Origin: Merdimmobilis hominis
GTDB taxonomy: Bacteria > Bacillota > Clostridia > Oscillospirales > Ruminococcaceae
DNA length: 64,000 nt
Reading direction: 5' to 3'
Assembly (NCBI RefSeq): GCF_016901855.1
Contig: NZ_JACJKY010000005.1
Coordinates: forward strand, 1-64,000
Positions 56,525 through 64,000 of the stretch are shown piece by piece (positions within the stretch are counted from its first letter, which is position 1; each line of letters opens with the position of its first letter). The translations under genes were made by a program, and so were the position numbers. The notes beneath the pieces were generated by a model. It made no database searches. It had not been told where the DNA came from and saw only the letters and a program-made list of their open reading frames with translations.

Positions 56525-57970
56525 TTACCGCTCCGGCCCCCGGTCGCGGGGCTTGTCCCGTTCCTGGCGGGCCAGTTGGTCGGCGGCCTTGCGGAGCCGT
56601 TCCACAGCTTTCAGCTCCTCCCGCATGGCTTTCATGTCGATGCTGTCTACCTGTTTCTGGGCGGTCAGCAGGTCGATCTCACGCCGCCATTCCTTCGGGT
56701 TGATTTCTTCGCCGCTGGCTTTCAGTTCTTTCAGATACCGGGCCGCCGCGTCATAGAGGATCAGTTCCCGGCTGTGGCGCTGCTCGAACAGTTCCCGTTT
56801 CTCCGGCTTCACCTTGGCAAACTGCTTATGGACGGTCTTGTACTCGTTGTACTGCGCCCACATCTCCCCCCGCTCCGTGAGGACAGCGATCCGGCGCTCG
56901 GCCTTAACGATCTCTCGCCGCAGGTCATAGTAGCGGGTATTCATGTCGGCAATTTTTTCATGGAGCTGCTGCATGGATTGGATGCCGTTGGCATTCAGGA
57001 AATTGAACAGGGCGGCGCTCTCCTGCAAAGCCCGTATCTTGCCGGTGCGGGTGTCAGGCCGCTTGAGCTGCTGCTGGGTCTCCCACAAGTCAACCATGCT
57101 GGGCTGCTGGCCCTCCGGCTTCTCGGCCTCGGCCTTCGACCAGTTGTAGAGGCGGGTAATGCGGGCCTTGATTTCTTTCAGCAGCTTGTTGTCGGCGGCG
57201 ATCTGCCGGTTGACTTCCCCCTTGTCTGTGCGGATGCCGCGCTTCTCCATCTGGCTGGCCGCTGGCCCCAGGTGGACAGAGGGGATTTTATCAATGCCAC
57301 GGCGCTTGTAGCTGCGGTGGTCTACCAATGCAGGCTGACCGGCGGCCTCCAATGCCCGGTTGGTATAGGCCGCCCATGCCGCCCGCCAAATCTCCACATT
57401 CCCTTTGTCGTTCCAGTCGGTGGTGTCCTCCCGGTGGTTCTTCCAGCCGCCTTTCCCATCCGGGATACGCTGGCCGTTCTCGTCCAGGTCGTATGCCTTG
57501 CGGCACTTTGCGCCCCATGCGCCATTTTCTTTCAGGGGCCGGACGGTCAGCATGATATGAACATGGGGGTTGCCGGTTCCCTTGTCATGGATGGCAAAAT
57601 CGGCGCACATCCCCTTGTCCACAAAGTTGTCCTTCACATAGGCCCGGACAAGGGCAAGCTGCTGTTCCCTGGACAGTTCGCGGGGCAAAGCCGCCTCGAT
57701 CTCGCGGGCAAGCTGGCTGTCCCTGGCTTTCTCGATCTGCTCCACGCTGTTCCAGAGGGTGGAGCGGTCTGAAAATTCAGGCGGAGCGTGGGCGGGCAGC
57801 ATGATTTCCGCATGGACAACGCCGCCCTTCCGGGTGTAATCATGGGTCAGGCCGTCCCATTCATTCGTCAGCTTGGTTCCGCTTCGGTAGGCGGCTGCGG
57901 CAACAGCGGAACGGCCCTCGCTGCGCTTGATGATACTGACGGGAAAATGACAAAAATCTATGGGTGGCAC
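56525..57970 (-). CDS. MobA/MobL (MobQ-type) relaxase
   Basis: A 481-residue conjugative relaxase. Motif I begins IDFCHFPVSIIKRSEGRSAV, followed by AAAAYRSGTKL; the metal-binding histidines lie in GNPHVHIMLTVRPL. A long Lys/Arg-rich coiled-coil C-terminus follows. It nicks oriT, which lies 146 bp upstream of the start. No ATG suits the start. I chose the GTG at 57970, although AAAGGAG directly abuts it; an ATA codon at 57961 has better spacing and cannot be excluded. The open frame extends to 58228 but that part covers oriT. Confidence 0.92.
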   Translation of the reverse strand: MPPIDFCHFPVSIIKRSEGRSAVAAAAYRSGTKLTNEWDGLTHDYTRKGGVVHAEIMLPAHAPPEFSDRSTLWNSVEQIEKARDSQLAREIEAALPRELSREQQLALVRAYVKDNFVDKGMCADFAIHDKGTGNPHVHIMLTVRPLKENGAWGAKCRKAYDLDENGQRIPDGKGGWKNHREDTTDWNDKGNVEIWRAAWAAYTNRALEAAGQPALVDHRSYKRRGIDKIPSVHLGPAASQMEKRGIRTDKGEVNRQIAADNKLLKEIKARITRLYNWSKAEAEKPEGQQPSMVDLWETQQQLKRPDTRTGKIRALQESAALFNFLNANGIQSMQQLHEKIADMNTRYYDLRREIVKAERRIAVLTERGEMWAQYNEYKTVHKQFAKVKPEKRELFEQRHSRELILYDAAARYLKELKASGEEINPKEWRREIDLLTAQKQVDSIDMKAMREELKAVERLRKAADQLARQERDKPRDRGPER

Positions 57971-58115
57971 CTCCTTTCGGCGGGGATATTTCAGGCTCCG
58001 TGGAGCCGAACAGACGCGAAGCGGGTGTTTGGCTGCGCGGGGCGCACAAGGGGTTTGGGGAGTGTAGCTCCCCATCGCGGACGAAGTACGCAACAGCCCC
58101 CGGCAGGGCGCACGA

Positions 58116-58145
58116 CACCGGCAACGGTGTATAAGTGCGCCCTTG
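58116..58145. other. origin of transfer (oriT), R1162/RSF1010 (MobQ) type
   Basis: ACACCG-GCAA-CGGTGT forms a perfect inverted repeat, followed directly by ATAAGTGCGCCCTT. The order inverted repeat then TAAGTGCGCCCT is that of R1162/RSF1010-type oriT sites, where the relaxase nicks near the GCG/CCC junction. It lies between the relaxase gene and the DUF3847 gene. Confidence 0.8.
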
Positions 58146-58157
58146 TAAACAAGGGAC

Positions 58158-58454
58158 TTACGGCTTGTCCCCGGATTTCGGCAGTTTTGCGGCCAGTTCC
58201 GCCGCCCCCGGAAGATGGGACAGGGCAATCAGGAATGCTTTGACCTCTACGCCGGAAAGGTCGGGGGCCAGAGGGAAAATGCCCTCCAAAATGGCTCCGC
58301 GCTCAATCAGGCGGCGGGTGCGGGCCTTGCGTTCCTCGTTACGCTGCTTGTTCTCCAAAATCTTCTGGCGGTTCTCAAGCTGCCGGATTTCCTTCAGGAC
58401 TTCTTCGCGCTCGTCTTTTTTCGGTTTCGCTTGGGCGGTGTGGTCTTTGTGCAT
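58158..58454 (-). CDS. DUF3847 protein, MobC-like mobilization accessory
   Basis: A 98-residue strongly charged helical protein (REEVLKEIRQLENRQKILEN, then RNEERKARTRRLIERGAILE) of the DUF3847 type, encoded next to oriT, as MobC proteins are. Probably binds oriT DNA and helps the relaxase. AAAGGAG precedes the ATG. The first 61 bp overlap the end of the upstream sigma-like gene. Confidence 0.82.
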   Translation of the reverse strand: MHKDHTAQAKPKKDEREEVLKEIRQLENRQKILENKQRNEERKARTRRLIERGAILEGIFPLAPDLSGVEVKAFLIALSHLPGAAELAAKLPKSGDKP

Positions 58455-58933
58455 ATCGCTTTCTCCTTTGGCGGCTCCATCCAGCCGCGCTTAATATAAT
58501 ATTTTTGCAACTTGATGATGGCGTTGCGTACCGTGACAATGGCAGCCGATGTGGTAAAGCCCTCGGCCTCGGCAATCTCCTTGAAGGGCTTGCCCTCCCA
58601 AAACCGGGCATGAAGGCAACTCGCCTGCCGGGGCGTCAGTGTGGCAAGGGCCTCCCGGAGCCGTTCCATCATCAGGGCGCGGGCGGCCTCCTGTTCCCGT
58701 TCCGTTTCCTTCTCCATCAGAATATCTTCCGGGGAAACGGCCTGCTCCGGGAAATGGTGTTCTATGCCGGGTGAAGCGTCCAGAGAATAACAGTGATAGT
58801 GCTGCTTTGCGTCATTGGCGTTCTCTGCGCGGCTTTCCTCCACAATGGTGTCTGCAACCTCGTCCGGCACTTCCACAAAGGTGTCTTTCTTGCAAATCGG
58901 GTAGTAGTATTTTTTCAGGTTGATGGTTTTCAT
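58394..58933 (-). CDS. sigma-70 region 4-like protein, copy 4
   Basis: A 179-residue protein with the MKTINLKKYYYPICKKDTFV opening shared by this group. It has a YHCYSLD segment, the acidic EDILMEKE and a C-terminal region 4 HTH (LATLTPRQASCLHARFWEG, FKEIAEAEGFTTSAAIVTVR). Lysine-rich tail. The start overlaps the stop of copy 3 (ATGA). It lacks region 2, so it is either an unusual sigma factor or a regulator using the region 4 fold. Confidence 0.8.
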   Translation of the reverse strand: MKTINLKKYYYPICKKDTFVEVPDEVADTIVEESRAENANDAKQHYHCYSLDASPGIEHHFPEQAVSPEDILMEKETEREQEAARALMMERLREALATLTPRQASCLHARFWEGKPFKEIAEAEGFTTSAAIVTVRNAIIKLQKYYIKRGWMEPPKEKAICTKTTPPKRNRKKTSAKKS

Positions 58934-59391
58934 AGGCCGCTTGTCCATTTCCGGCGTATGAAGTACCGGCGCATCCGCCGGAGCGCCGCATGGATGGACT
59001 TCCCAGCCTGGGATGGGGTAATGCCCTCCATCGCGGCAATGTCCTTCACTTTCATCCCCAGCATATACCGGGCATGGACGCGGCGGGCCTGCGTTGGGGG
59101 CAAAGAGGAAAGGGCCTCATAGAGCCGCCGGAGCAGTTCGGCATATTCGGCCTGCGCCTCCTTTTCCATCAGGCAATCCTCCGGCGATGGCTGCGCCCAG
59201 CCGATGGCGGCGTTCTCAATCCCATCATTGCAGTCAAGGGAGTAAAACGCCTTGTAGCGGTACATCTTGCGCTCCCTGGCGGCCTCGGCCCGCTTGTCCA
59301 GCAGGAACGCCTCGACAATTTCATCCGACACCTCCACAAAGGTGTCCTCGGTGCAGAACGGGTAATATTGCTTGAGGTTGATGGTCTGCAT
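58930..59391 (-). CDS. sigma-70 region 4-like protein, copy 3
   Basis: A 153-residue paralog: MQTINLKQYYPFCTEDTFVE opening, YKAFYSLDCNDGIENAA, EDCLMEKEAQ and a region 4 HTH (LSSLPPTQARRVHARYMLG, VKDIAAMEGITPSQAGKSIH). The ATG at 59391 follows GAGGGCGGG. The longer open frame to 59739 overlaps copy 2 and is not used. Confidence 0.82.
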   Translation of the reverse strand: MQTINLKQYYPFCTEDTFVEVSDEIVEAFLLDKRAEAARERKMYRYKAFYSLDCNDGIENAAIGWAQPSPEDCLMEKEAQAEYAELLRRLYEALSSLPPTQARRVHARYMLGMKVKDIAAMEGITPSQAGKSIHAALRRMRRYFIRRKWTSGL

Positions 59392-59401
59392 AGGCCCGCC
59401 C

Positions 59402-59854
59402 TCATTCTGACGGGAAAAGGCCGTCATAGCAGCGGCGCATATTCCGCAGGCCCCGCCGGATAGCAACGCTGACTTTGCTGCTGTGTACGCCCTCCATCCG
59501 GGCAATTTTCGGCTGGTTGATACCGGCGATGTAGTAGGCCCGGATGCGGCGAGCCTGGGTGGGGGTGGCATGGGCCAGGGCCTCCGGCAAGGCGGTAACC
59601 AGCCGCAGGCGGGCGGCCCGTTCCTCGCGCTCCAAAAGGATTTCCTCCGGCGATCTGCCGTGTTCCAGCGCGTAGTTCTCCGTCCAGCTATATGCGTCCA
59701 GAGAGTACCAGGCGCGGTGGTAGACCTTCCGGCGCTCATAGTTGTTCATCTCACGCTGGGCCTGTCGCATGGCCTCCCAAACCTCGTCGCTGACCTCCAC
59801 AAACTCGTCGTGCCGGTAGTGGGGATAAATCCACCGCAGATTGATTGTTTTCAT
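59402..59854 (-). CDS. sigma-70 region 4-like protein, copy 2
   Basis: A 150-residue paralog: MKTINLRWIYPHYRHDEFVE opening, YHRAWYSLDAYSWTENYALE, EEILLEREERA and region 4 HTH (LAHATPTQARRIRAYYIAG, QPKIARMEGVHSSKVSVAIR). AGGAGG precedes the ATG at 59854. It ends 10 bp before copy 3. Confidence 0.82.
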   Translation of the reverse strand: MKTINLRWIYPHYRHDEFVEVSDEVWEAMRQAQREMNNYERRKVYHRAWYSLDAYSWTENYALEHGRSPEEILLEREERAARLRLVTALPEALAHATPTQARRIRAYYIAGINQPKIARMEGVHSSKVSVAIRRGLRNMRRCYDGLFPSE

Positions 59855-59957
59855 AGGCTTACCTCCTGAAAATGGGAGAGGCGGGCAGCTTGTCCGCTGT
59901 CCGCCTCCCGCTGGGATAAGGGAAACAATCCCTTTCACTTGGTAGCCCGAAAAGGGG

Positions 59958-60371
59958 TCATTCGTTAGGGTAGTTCGCAAAGAATTTCAAAAATTTTTTC
60001 CGAACCGCGTCAATGCTTTCATAGACGGATACTTTGGAGCAGCCGCACACTGTCCCGATCTCCGTAAGGGTCAGCCCGTCCAGGGCATAGAGCAGGAACC
60101 GGCGGCGCTGGGCCTCGGTGCAGGTGTCCAGGACGGCCATCAGCTCGCCTAGTGTTTCCTTGCGGCAAAGGTAATCCTCCGGCGTTTCACCGTAGATACC
60201 CACGCCCTCGGTGGCAACTATGTATTCGTCAAACTCCCGGCCATCCCAGTGCCGCCGCTGCTCATGGGACAGGTTTTCGGCTTTGTGGTCGGCCCGGTCA
60301 AGAAATTCATAGACTTCCAGCGTGACCTCCACGGCCACAGCTTGTCCGTTGTAATAGATGGTGACTTCCAT
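59958..60371 (-). CDS. sigma-70 region 4-like protein, copy 1
   Basis: A 137-residue, more distant member: the beta opening MEVTIYYNGQAVAVEVTLEV, then EDYLCRKETLGE and a region 4 HTH (LDTCTEAQRRRFLLYALDG, LTEIGTVCGCSKVSVYESI). CGGAGGAAAG precedes the ATG. First of the four tandem copies; probably transcribed from the 60372-60540 region. Confidence 0.8.
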   Translation of the reverse strand: MEVTIYYNGQAVAVEVTLEVYEFLDRADHKAENLSHEQRRHWDGREFDEYIVATEGVGIYGETPEDYLCRKETLGELMAVLDTCTEAQRRRFLLYALDGLTLTEIGTVCGCSKVSVYESIDAVRKKFLKFFANYPNE

Positions 60372-60539
60372 CTGCCTTTCCTCCGTTCAGATTTTTTGCG
60401 GGAAAATCTGAACGGGGCGGCGGGGAACGACACCGGGGGCTGGGTTCGGGCCATGCTGGCCCGATGTTCCGGCCCCATAGGTATGAAAAAACGCCCGGAC
60501 AGCAGAAAGCTATTCGAGCGCAAAAAACACGGTATTCAG

Positions 60540-60653
60540 TTACATTGTGACAATTTTCGCACTGGCTGCCAGACGGGGGCTGTTCGGTGGCCGGGATTTT
60601 TTTGACGATAGTGCAAAGTTCGTCTGAATTTGTCGGCGGTCAGTGTGCTTCAT
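60540..60653 (-). CDS. possible 37-residue basic peptide
   Basis: ATG at 60653 behind GGAGGGAG opens a 37-codon frame (MKHTDRRQIQTNFALSSKKS...), basic and without hydrophobic parts. The ribosome site is good, but there is no other support. The rest of 60372-60846 contains short hairpins and a TATACT-like box on the minus strand and no further gene. Confidence 0.35.
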   Translation of the reverse strand: MKHTDRRQIQTNFALSSKKSRPPNSPRLAASAKIVTM

Positions 60654-60846
60654 GGCGGCTCCCTCCGTGGGCCGCCGTGTCAGCGTATAGGCGTCACTCC
60701 TTTGTCGAGGGCATAAGGAACGGCGGCCTTGATTTTTCAAAACCGCCGCTGGATAGAAGTATAGAATGAGCGCACGAAGCTACCTGCCCTGCAACGGTTT
60801 TTTTCTTTCCCCGTCTGGCGGGGCAGGATAGCTTGGCTTATTCGGT

Positions 60847-61218
60847 TTATTCTTGCTCCTGTTCGGCTGCCTCTTTCAGCCGCGAAAAGCTCTCATCGCT
60901 GATGATGTGTTCAATCCGGCAGGCATCGGCCTCCGCAGTCCTGGGGTCAACGCCTGCGGCGATAAGCTGCTCGGTAAAAAAGCAATGGCGCTCGTAGATT
61001 TTTTCGGCAACCTCGCGGCCCACATCGGTCAGATGGAGAAAGTGATCTTCATCCATTGTAAGAAAGCCGCCGTCCCGCAAAGTAGCCACTGCATGGCACA
61101 CGCTGGGCTTTGACACCTCCATGTGCCGGGCCACATCTACGGAGCGTACCATACCGAGTTTCTTTTGGAGAACAAGGATGGTTTCCAGATAGTCCTCCCC
61201 GGACGCATAGAGTTTCAT
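60847..61218 (-). CDS. DtxR/MntR-family metal-dependent transcriptional regulator
   Basis: A 123-residue protein with the DtxR N-terminal winged helix (SGEDYLETILVLQKKLGMVR, VDVARHMEVSKPSVCHAVATL, FLHLTDVGREVAEKIYERH) and the start of the metal-binding dimerisation domain (DACRIEHIIS). It lacks an SH3-like domain, as MntR does. AAGGAGG precedes the ATG at 61218. It follows the ECF transporter genes by 10 bp, so it is cotranscribed with them and probably controls them in response to Mn, Fe or another metal. Confidence 0.9.
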   Translation of the reverse strand: MKLYASGEDYLETILVLQKKLGMVRSVDVARHMEVSKPSVCHAVATLRDGGFLTMDEDHFLHLTDVGREVAEKIYERHCFFTEQLIAAGVDPRTAEADACRIEHIISDESFSRLKEAAEQEQE

Positions 61219-61228
61219 CTGAACCTCC

Positions 61229-62641
61229 TTATTTAGTCGTGAGATCGTAAACAGAGATTGATTCATTTGATATTTCCATTCGACGAGTACACAACAATCC
61301 CATTAACTCACGATCATGTGTCGCCACAAATACTATTCTATTGGAAGATAACTCTTTGATAAGTTCACAAACTTTGATCATGTTTCCATAATCCAAGCCG
61401 CTGGTCGGTTCATCAAAAATCATGATATCTTTATTTGCAAGAGTGGCTACTGCCAGAGCAAGCCGCTGCTTTTGACCTCCAGAGAGTGTCATAGGATGTT
61501 TATCCTTGTAATCCAATAAGTCCAGTCGTCTTAGAATTTTTGCGATTTCCTGTTCATCAACAGTTTTATTGAGAAGAGAAAATTCTTCCCATACACTATC
61601 CGAAAATAACTGATGGACAACATCCTGCATCGTCATGTAACACAATTCTCGGCGCTTCTTATATGGATATGGCTTTCCATCAAACACAATTCTTCCTGCT
61701 TTTTCTTTCATAAGCCCACAAAGCACACGCAGAAAAGCGGACTTTCCACTTCCATTGCGTCCAGTAACTGCAATAATATCCCCCCGAGCCGCTGCAAAGG
61801 ATGCGTTGCTGAAAATGGTTCTATTTTTATAGTTCACGGATAAATTATCAATCTCCAATATGCCTGAATTACACTTCGTAGGCACCTCATCTTTTTCGTT
61901 GTCCAAGGTAAAGCAGCGCAATCCAAGCCTAATACGTTCTGAATCCGCTAACGCACGAAATTCATCGCCTGTATATACTTTCTGAATAGCGCCGTGTTCA
62001 ATATAAACAGCCTTATCCACTAAATCCATGAGAAAATATAAGCGATGTTCTGAGATCACAATCGTTTTACCCATTTGCTTCAATTTGAGAAGAATTTCAT
62101 GCAACCGGTCAATTCCATCTTTATCAATATTTGCCGTTGGTTCATCAAGGACATAAATATCCGGATTTACGGCATAAATAGAAGCGAGAGCAAGTATCTG
62201 TTTTTCGCCACCAGAAAGGCCAAAAACACTTCGACCCAACAGATTTTCAATCATAAGATCGTGAGCTACTTCTTGAACGCGGGCATTTATTTTGTTTGGC
62301 TCTATTCCTAAATTTTCCATTCCAAAAACCAGTTCGCTATCAGAGTCAAGATTAAAAAATTGAGTTTTAGGATTTTGAAAAACTGAGCCTACATCTTCTG
62401 ATATTTCATAAACTGGTGTTTTGGCAATTTCTTTTCCTTTAACAACAACAGAGCCAGAATATTTTCCTTCTGTGAAATGCGGAATCAATCCGTTGATGCA
62501 CTTGGTTGCAGTTGTCTTACCGCAGGCACTTCTTCCACAAAGAAGGACAAATTCCCCCTTTTTTATTTGCAGGTCAAGGGAATTTAACTGTTCTTCACCT
62601 GTATTTCCATAGGAAAATGACAGGTTTTCAAATGTTATCAT
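61229..62641 (-). CDS. ECF/CbiO-type ABC transporter ATPase, two fused ATP-binding domains
   Basis: A 470-residue cytoplasmic protein with two ABC domains. The first has Walker A GRSACGKTT (36-44), signature LSGGEKQ and Walker B DIYVLDEPT. The second has GRNGSGKS, LSGGQKQR and DIMIFDEPT. It is an EcfA-EcfA' fusion that energises the EcfT/S-component pair encoded upstream. Clearly more AT-rich than the replication/mobilization part of the element. Confidence 0.94.
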   Translation of the reverse strand: MITFENLSFSYGNTGEEQLNSLDLQIKKGEFVLLCGRSACGKTTATKCINGLIPHFTEGKYSGSVVVKGKEIAKTPVYEISEDVGSVFQNPKTQFFNLDSDSELVFGMENLGIEPNKINARVQEVAHDLMIENLLGRSVFGLSGGEKQILALASIYAVNPDIYVLDEPTANIDKDGIDRLHEILLKLKQMGKTIVISEHRLYFLMDLVDKAVYIEHGAIQKVYTGDEFRALADSERIRLGLRCFTLDNEKDEVPTKCNSGILEIDNLSVNYKNRTIFSNASFAAARGDIIAVTGRNGSGKSAFLRVLCGLMKEKAGRIVFDGKPYPYKKRRELCYMTMQDVVHQLFSDSVWEEFSLLNKTVDEQEIAKILRRLDLLDYKDKHPMTLSGGQKQRLALAVATLANKDIMIFDEPTSGLDYGNMIKVCELIKELSSNRIVFVATHDRELMGLLCTRRMEISNESISVYDLTTK

Positions 62642-62655
62642 AAAATCCCCCCTTC

Positions 62656-63339
62656 TTAAAGCAACACAAAAGCAATAATAAGAAGTACAATAGCGACAAA
62701 GCAGAGTACATAATCCTGTATATGGAACCGCATAGATACTGCACAGGTTTTAGGGCGTGGATTATCTATACCACGCGCAGTAATAGCCTGACTTAATTCA
62801 TCTGCTGTTGTCGAGGCTGATAACATGAGCGGTACATAGATATACTCCAATTTTTGAAAAACACCATGTACATTTCTCAATTTCATCGCATCGCTGATTG
62901 CCTGTTGTTCTTCACGCAAAGTAGGGAAGTAGCGCACTGTGATTGCTAACGGTATAATTACAGTCTGAGGTAAATGCCACCTTTGCAATGCGTGCATAAG
63001 CAACCGAATAGGTGTCGTCTGAACGAGCAAAGTTGCTAATGTTACGCAGGGAAGCAACTTGCGGAAAGTAATGACAACAATATTCAGCGAAGTTAATATA
63101 ATTTCCGGGCAAAATGGCAGCAAAAAGTATTTGATTGCAAGTAGGGTTATATATGTAACCGCGCTTTTTAGGGCAGCCTTATAGACGCCACATAACAACA
63201 GGAGAATAATTAAAGCTGCCATTACAATTATTTCAGCCCAGACATAGCTATTTGTGAAAACATAAATATTGATCCCCAACAGCAGGAGAATTTTGGTGCG
63301 TGGGTCAAGAACCAAAATTCCCTTTTTCATTGTACCCAT
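62656..63339 (-). CDS. ECF transporter transmembrane component (EcfT)
   Basis: A 227-residue membrane protein with about five hydrophobic segments and the EcfT coupling helices (LRNVHGVFQ and ITARGIDNPRP, matching the conserved Ala-Arg-Gly pattern). It couples the ATPase to the S component. The start codon overlaps the stop of the upstream S-component gene by one base. Confidence 0.9.
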   Translation of the reverse strand: MGTMKKGILVLDPRTKILLLLGINIYVFTNSYVWAEIIVMAALIILLLLCGVYKAALKSAVTYITLLAIKYFLLPFCPEIILTSLNIVVITFRKLLPCVTLATLLVQTTPIRLLMHALQRWHLPQTVIIPLAITVRYFPTLREEQQAISDAMKLRNVHGVFQKLEYIYVPLMLSASTTADELSQAITARGIDNPRPKTCAVSMRFHIQDYVLCFVAIVLLIIAFVLL

Positions 63340-63932
63340 TAAACGATTCCTGCCTTTTCAAAATGCTTTTTTAACATTTTGCGTCCAATTAAAGTTCCAA
63401 TAAAACCGCCAACAAAAGCAACCGCCAACATTCCAATAAATGAGCCAACTGAGATCATAGACTGTAGCCCTTCCACATACTCTACACCCATACCCATTTC
63501 TTCAATGGATTTCATATAAGATTCTTGAAACAGCCACATAGGTAAAGGAGAACCAATAAAACCAATCGCAGAAAAACCGCCAGCTAATGCAATGCCTTTG
63601 AAGGATTTATATCCGAATATTTTTCTTGCAATTTCTCCCAGAATGCCGGCAACAGCAAATGTAACGATAATCACCCATGTGCATTCTCCTGTCGCAAAAA
63701 ACAGGATACCGCTGATAATTGCAAGAAGGAGAGCAGATCCCATTTTAGGCACTTTTGCCAACAAAAGAGTAAAAAATGCTCCGCCGAACAGACCTGCGAT
63801 TCCTGGCCAAAGCAACCAAAGAACGGGTGTGATTCCCACAGGAAGCATCACTACCATTGCGATGGCCATATACAATGCTGAAAAAATCCCAATGTTCACT
63901 AAGTCTTTGACTTTAAGTTTGTTGTTTTCCAT
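63339..63932 (-). CDS. ECF transporter S component, MptD/Trep_Strep-like family
   Basis: A 197-residue membrane protein with about six hydrophobic segments: DLVNIGIFSALYMAIAMVVM, LLWPGIAGLFGGAFFTLLLAK, ISGILFFATGECTW, then GGFIGTLIGRKML at the end. It resembles the Trep_Strep/MptD family of putative S components, whose ligand is not known. The ATG at 63932 follows AAAGGATAAAGAG; an in-frame ATG at 63971 lacks a site. Cotranscription with a DtxR-type gene suggests a metal or metallophore ligand. Confidence 0.85.
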   Translation of the reverse strand: MENNKLKVKDLVNIGIFSALYMAIAMVVMLPVGITPVLWLLWPGIAGLFGGAFFTLLLAKVPKMGSALLLAIISGILFFATGECTWVIIVTFAVAGILGEIARKIFGYKSFKGIALAGGFSAIGFIGSPLPMWLFQESYMKSIEEMGMGVEYVEGLQSMISVGSFIGMLAVAFVGGFIGTLIGRKMLKKHFEKAGIV

Positions 63933-64000
63933 AATACTCTTTATCCTTTCCTTGTGTTTTATAATTTCCAAGAGGACGCTGTCTGCCGTATTTTTACAAA

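Larger units (their letters stand above)
53374..63999. mobile_element. left part of an integrative mobilizable/conjugative element
   Basis: From about 53435 to the window end most genes belong to clostridial mobile-element families: TnpW, DnaC-like ATPase, replisome organizer, Cys-rich VLP protein, MobQ relaxase with oriT, DUF3847, four sigma-region-4 proteins and a transporter cargo. GC content rises sharply around 54160-60400 and then falls below the host level from 61229. No integrase or attachment repeats were identified, so both ends are approximate and the right end lies outside. Confidence 0.75.

Noticed and set aside
56576-57772. 398-codon open frame antisense to the relaxase gene
   Set aside because: GC-rich region gives long spurious frames; the relaxase motifs are on the minus strand.

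Overview
The window reads as chromosome of an obligately anaerobic Bacillota, class Clostridia. The organism type is inferred from strong AGGAGG ribosome sites, textbook sigma-A promoters, a single-chain pyruvate:ferredoxin oxidoreductase, HdrABC-Flx genes, FolD paired with FchA, SipW-type secreted proteins and a clostridial mobilizable element. An Oscillospiraceae/Ruminococcaceae-like gut bacterium is a reasonable guess, but nothing here fixes the genus.

Layout. 1-3250 (minus): feoA-feoB iron uptake, then a DUF134 regulator and a NifX-like metal-cluster protein with their own consensus promoter. 3416-15204 (plus): the most striking region, a 12-gene set beginning at a Rex-like operator. It encodes an LDH-fold dehydrogenase with a malate-type active-site residue, class II fumarase, HdrB-HdrC-HdrA, four Flx-like subunits (MvhD-like, two 4Fe-4S proteins, an FAD/NAD/2Fe-2S protein), a TfrB-like iron-sulfur protein, a fumarate-reductase-type flavoprotein and a small PQ-loop-like membrane protein. 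Read together they make the reductive branch oxaloacetate -> malate -> fumarate -> succinate, with the last step wired to a soluble NADH-oxidising, probably electron-bifurcating Hdr-Flx complex. 15275-16300: a GH43-like protein. 16371-19471: an AT-rich DHHW/MBOAT polysaccharide O-acyltransferase pair, flanked by identical 33-bp terminators and with a frameshift inside a perfect 32-bp palindrome. 19495-24263: guaA, a class B PBP, a polysaccharide deacetylase and an orphan TnpV-like gene. 24355-27319 (minus): a PH-domain protein and three paralogous membrane proteins. 27621-31240: a PutP-type symporter with a palindromic operator, a TetR regulator and a URO-D-family protein. 31371-37717: an ECF sigma factor, a 43-residue ORF, a beta-solenoid protein and three SipW-type secreted proteins. 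42502-37795 (minus): a seven-gene operon (sugar-phosphate isomerase-like, thioesterase, aldo/keto reductase, FchA, FolD, VanY). 42600-44167: nfo plus an AlkD-like protein, then three tRNAs on the minus strand (Glu-CTC, Glu-TTC, Met-CAT). 44851-49519: three small proteins and nifJ. 49626-53373: duplicated lipoproteins, a secreted protein, a Cof-type HAD phosphatase and a Dabb protein.

From about 53435 to the right end lies the left part of a mobilizable or conjugative element. It has TnpW, a DnaC-like ATPase, a phage-type replisome organizer, Cys-rich proteins, a MobQ-type relaxase, an oriT of R1162/RSF1010 type, a DUF3847 accessory protein and four tandem sigma-region-4 proteins. It also carries an AT-rich cargo: a DtxR-family regulator and a complete ECF-type transporter (EcfA-EcfA fusion, EcfT, S component). 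No integrase or type IV secretion genes are in view, so the element continues past the window.

All coordinates and motifs were read by eye from the sequence. Family names rest on recognised motifs and not on database searches.
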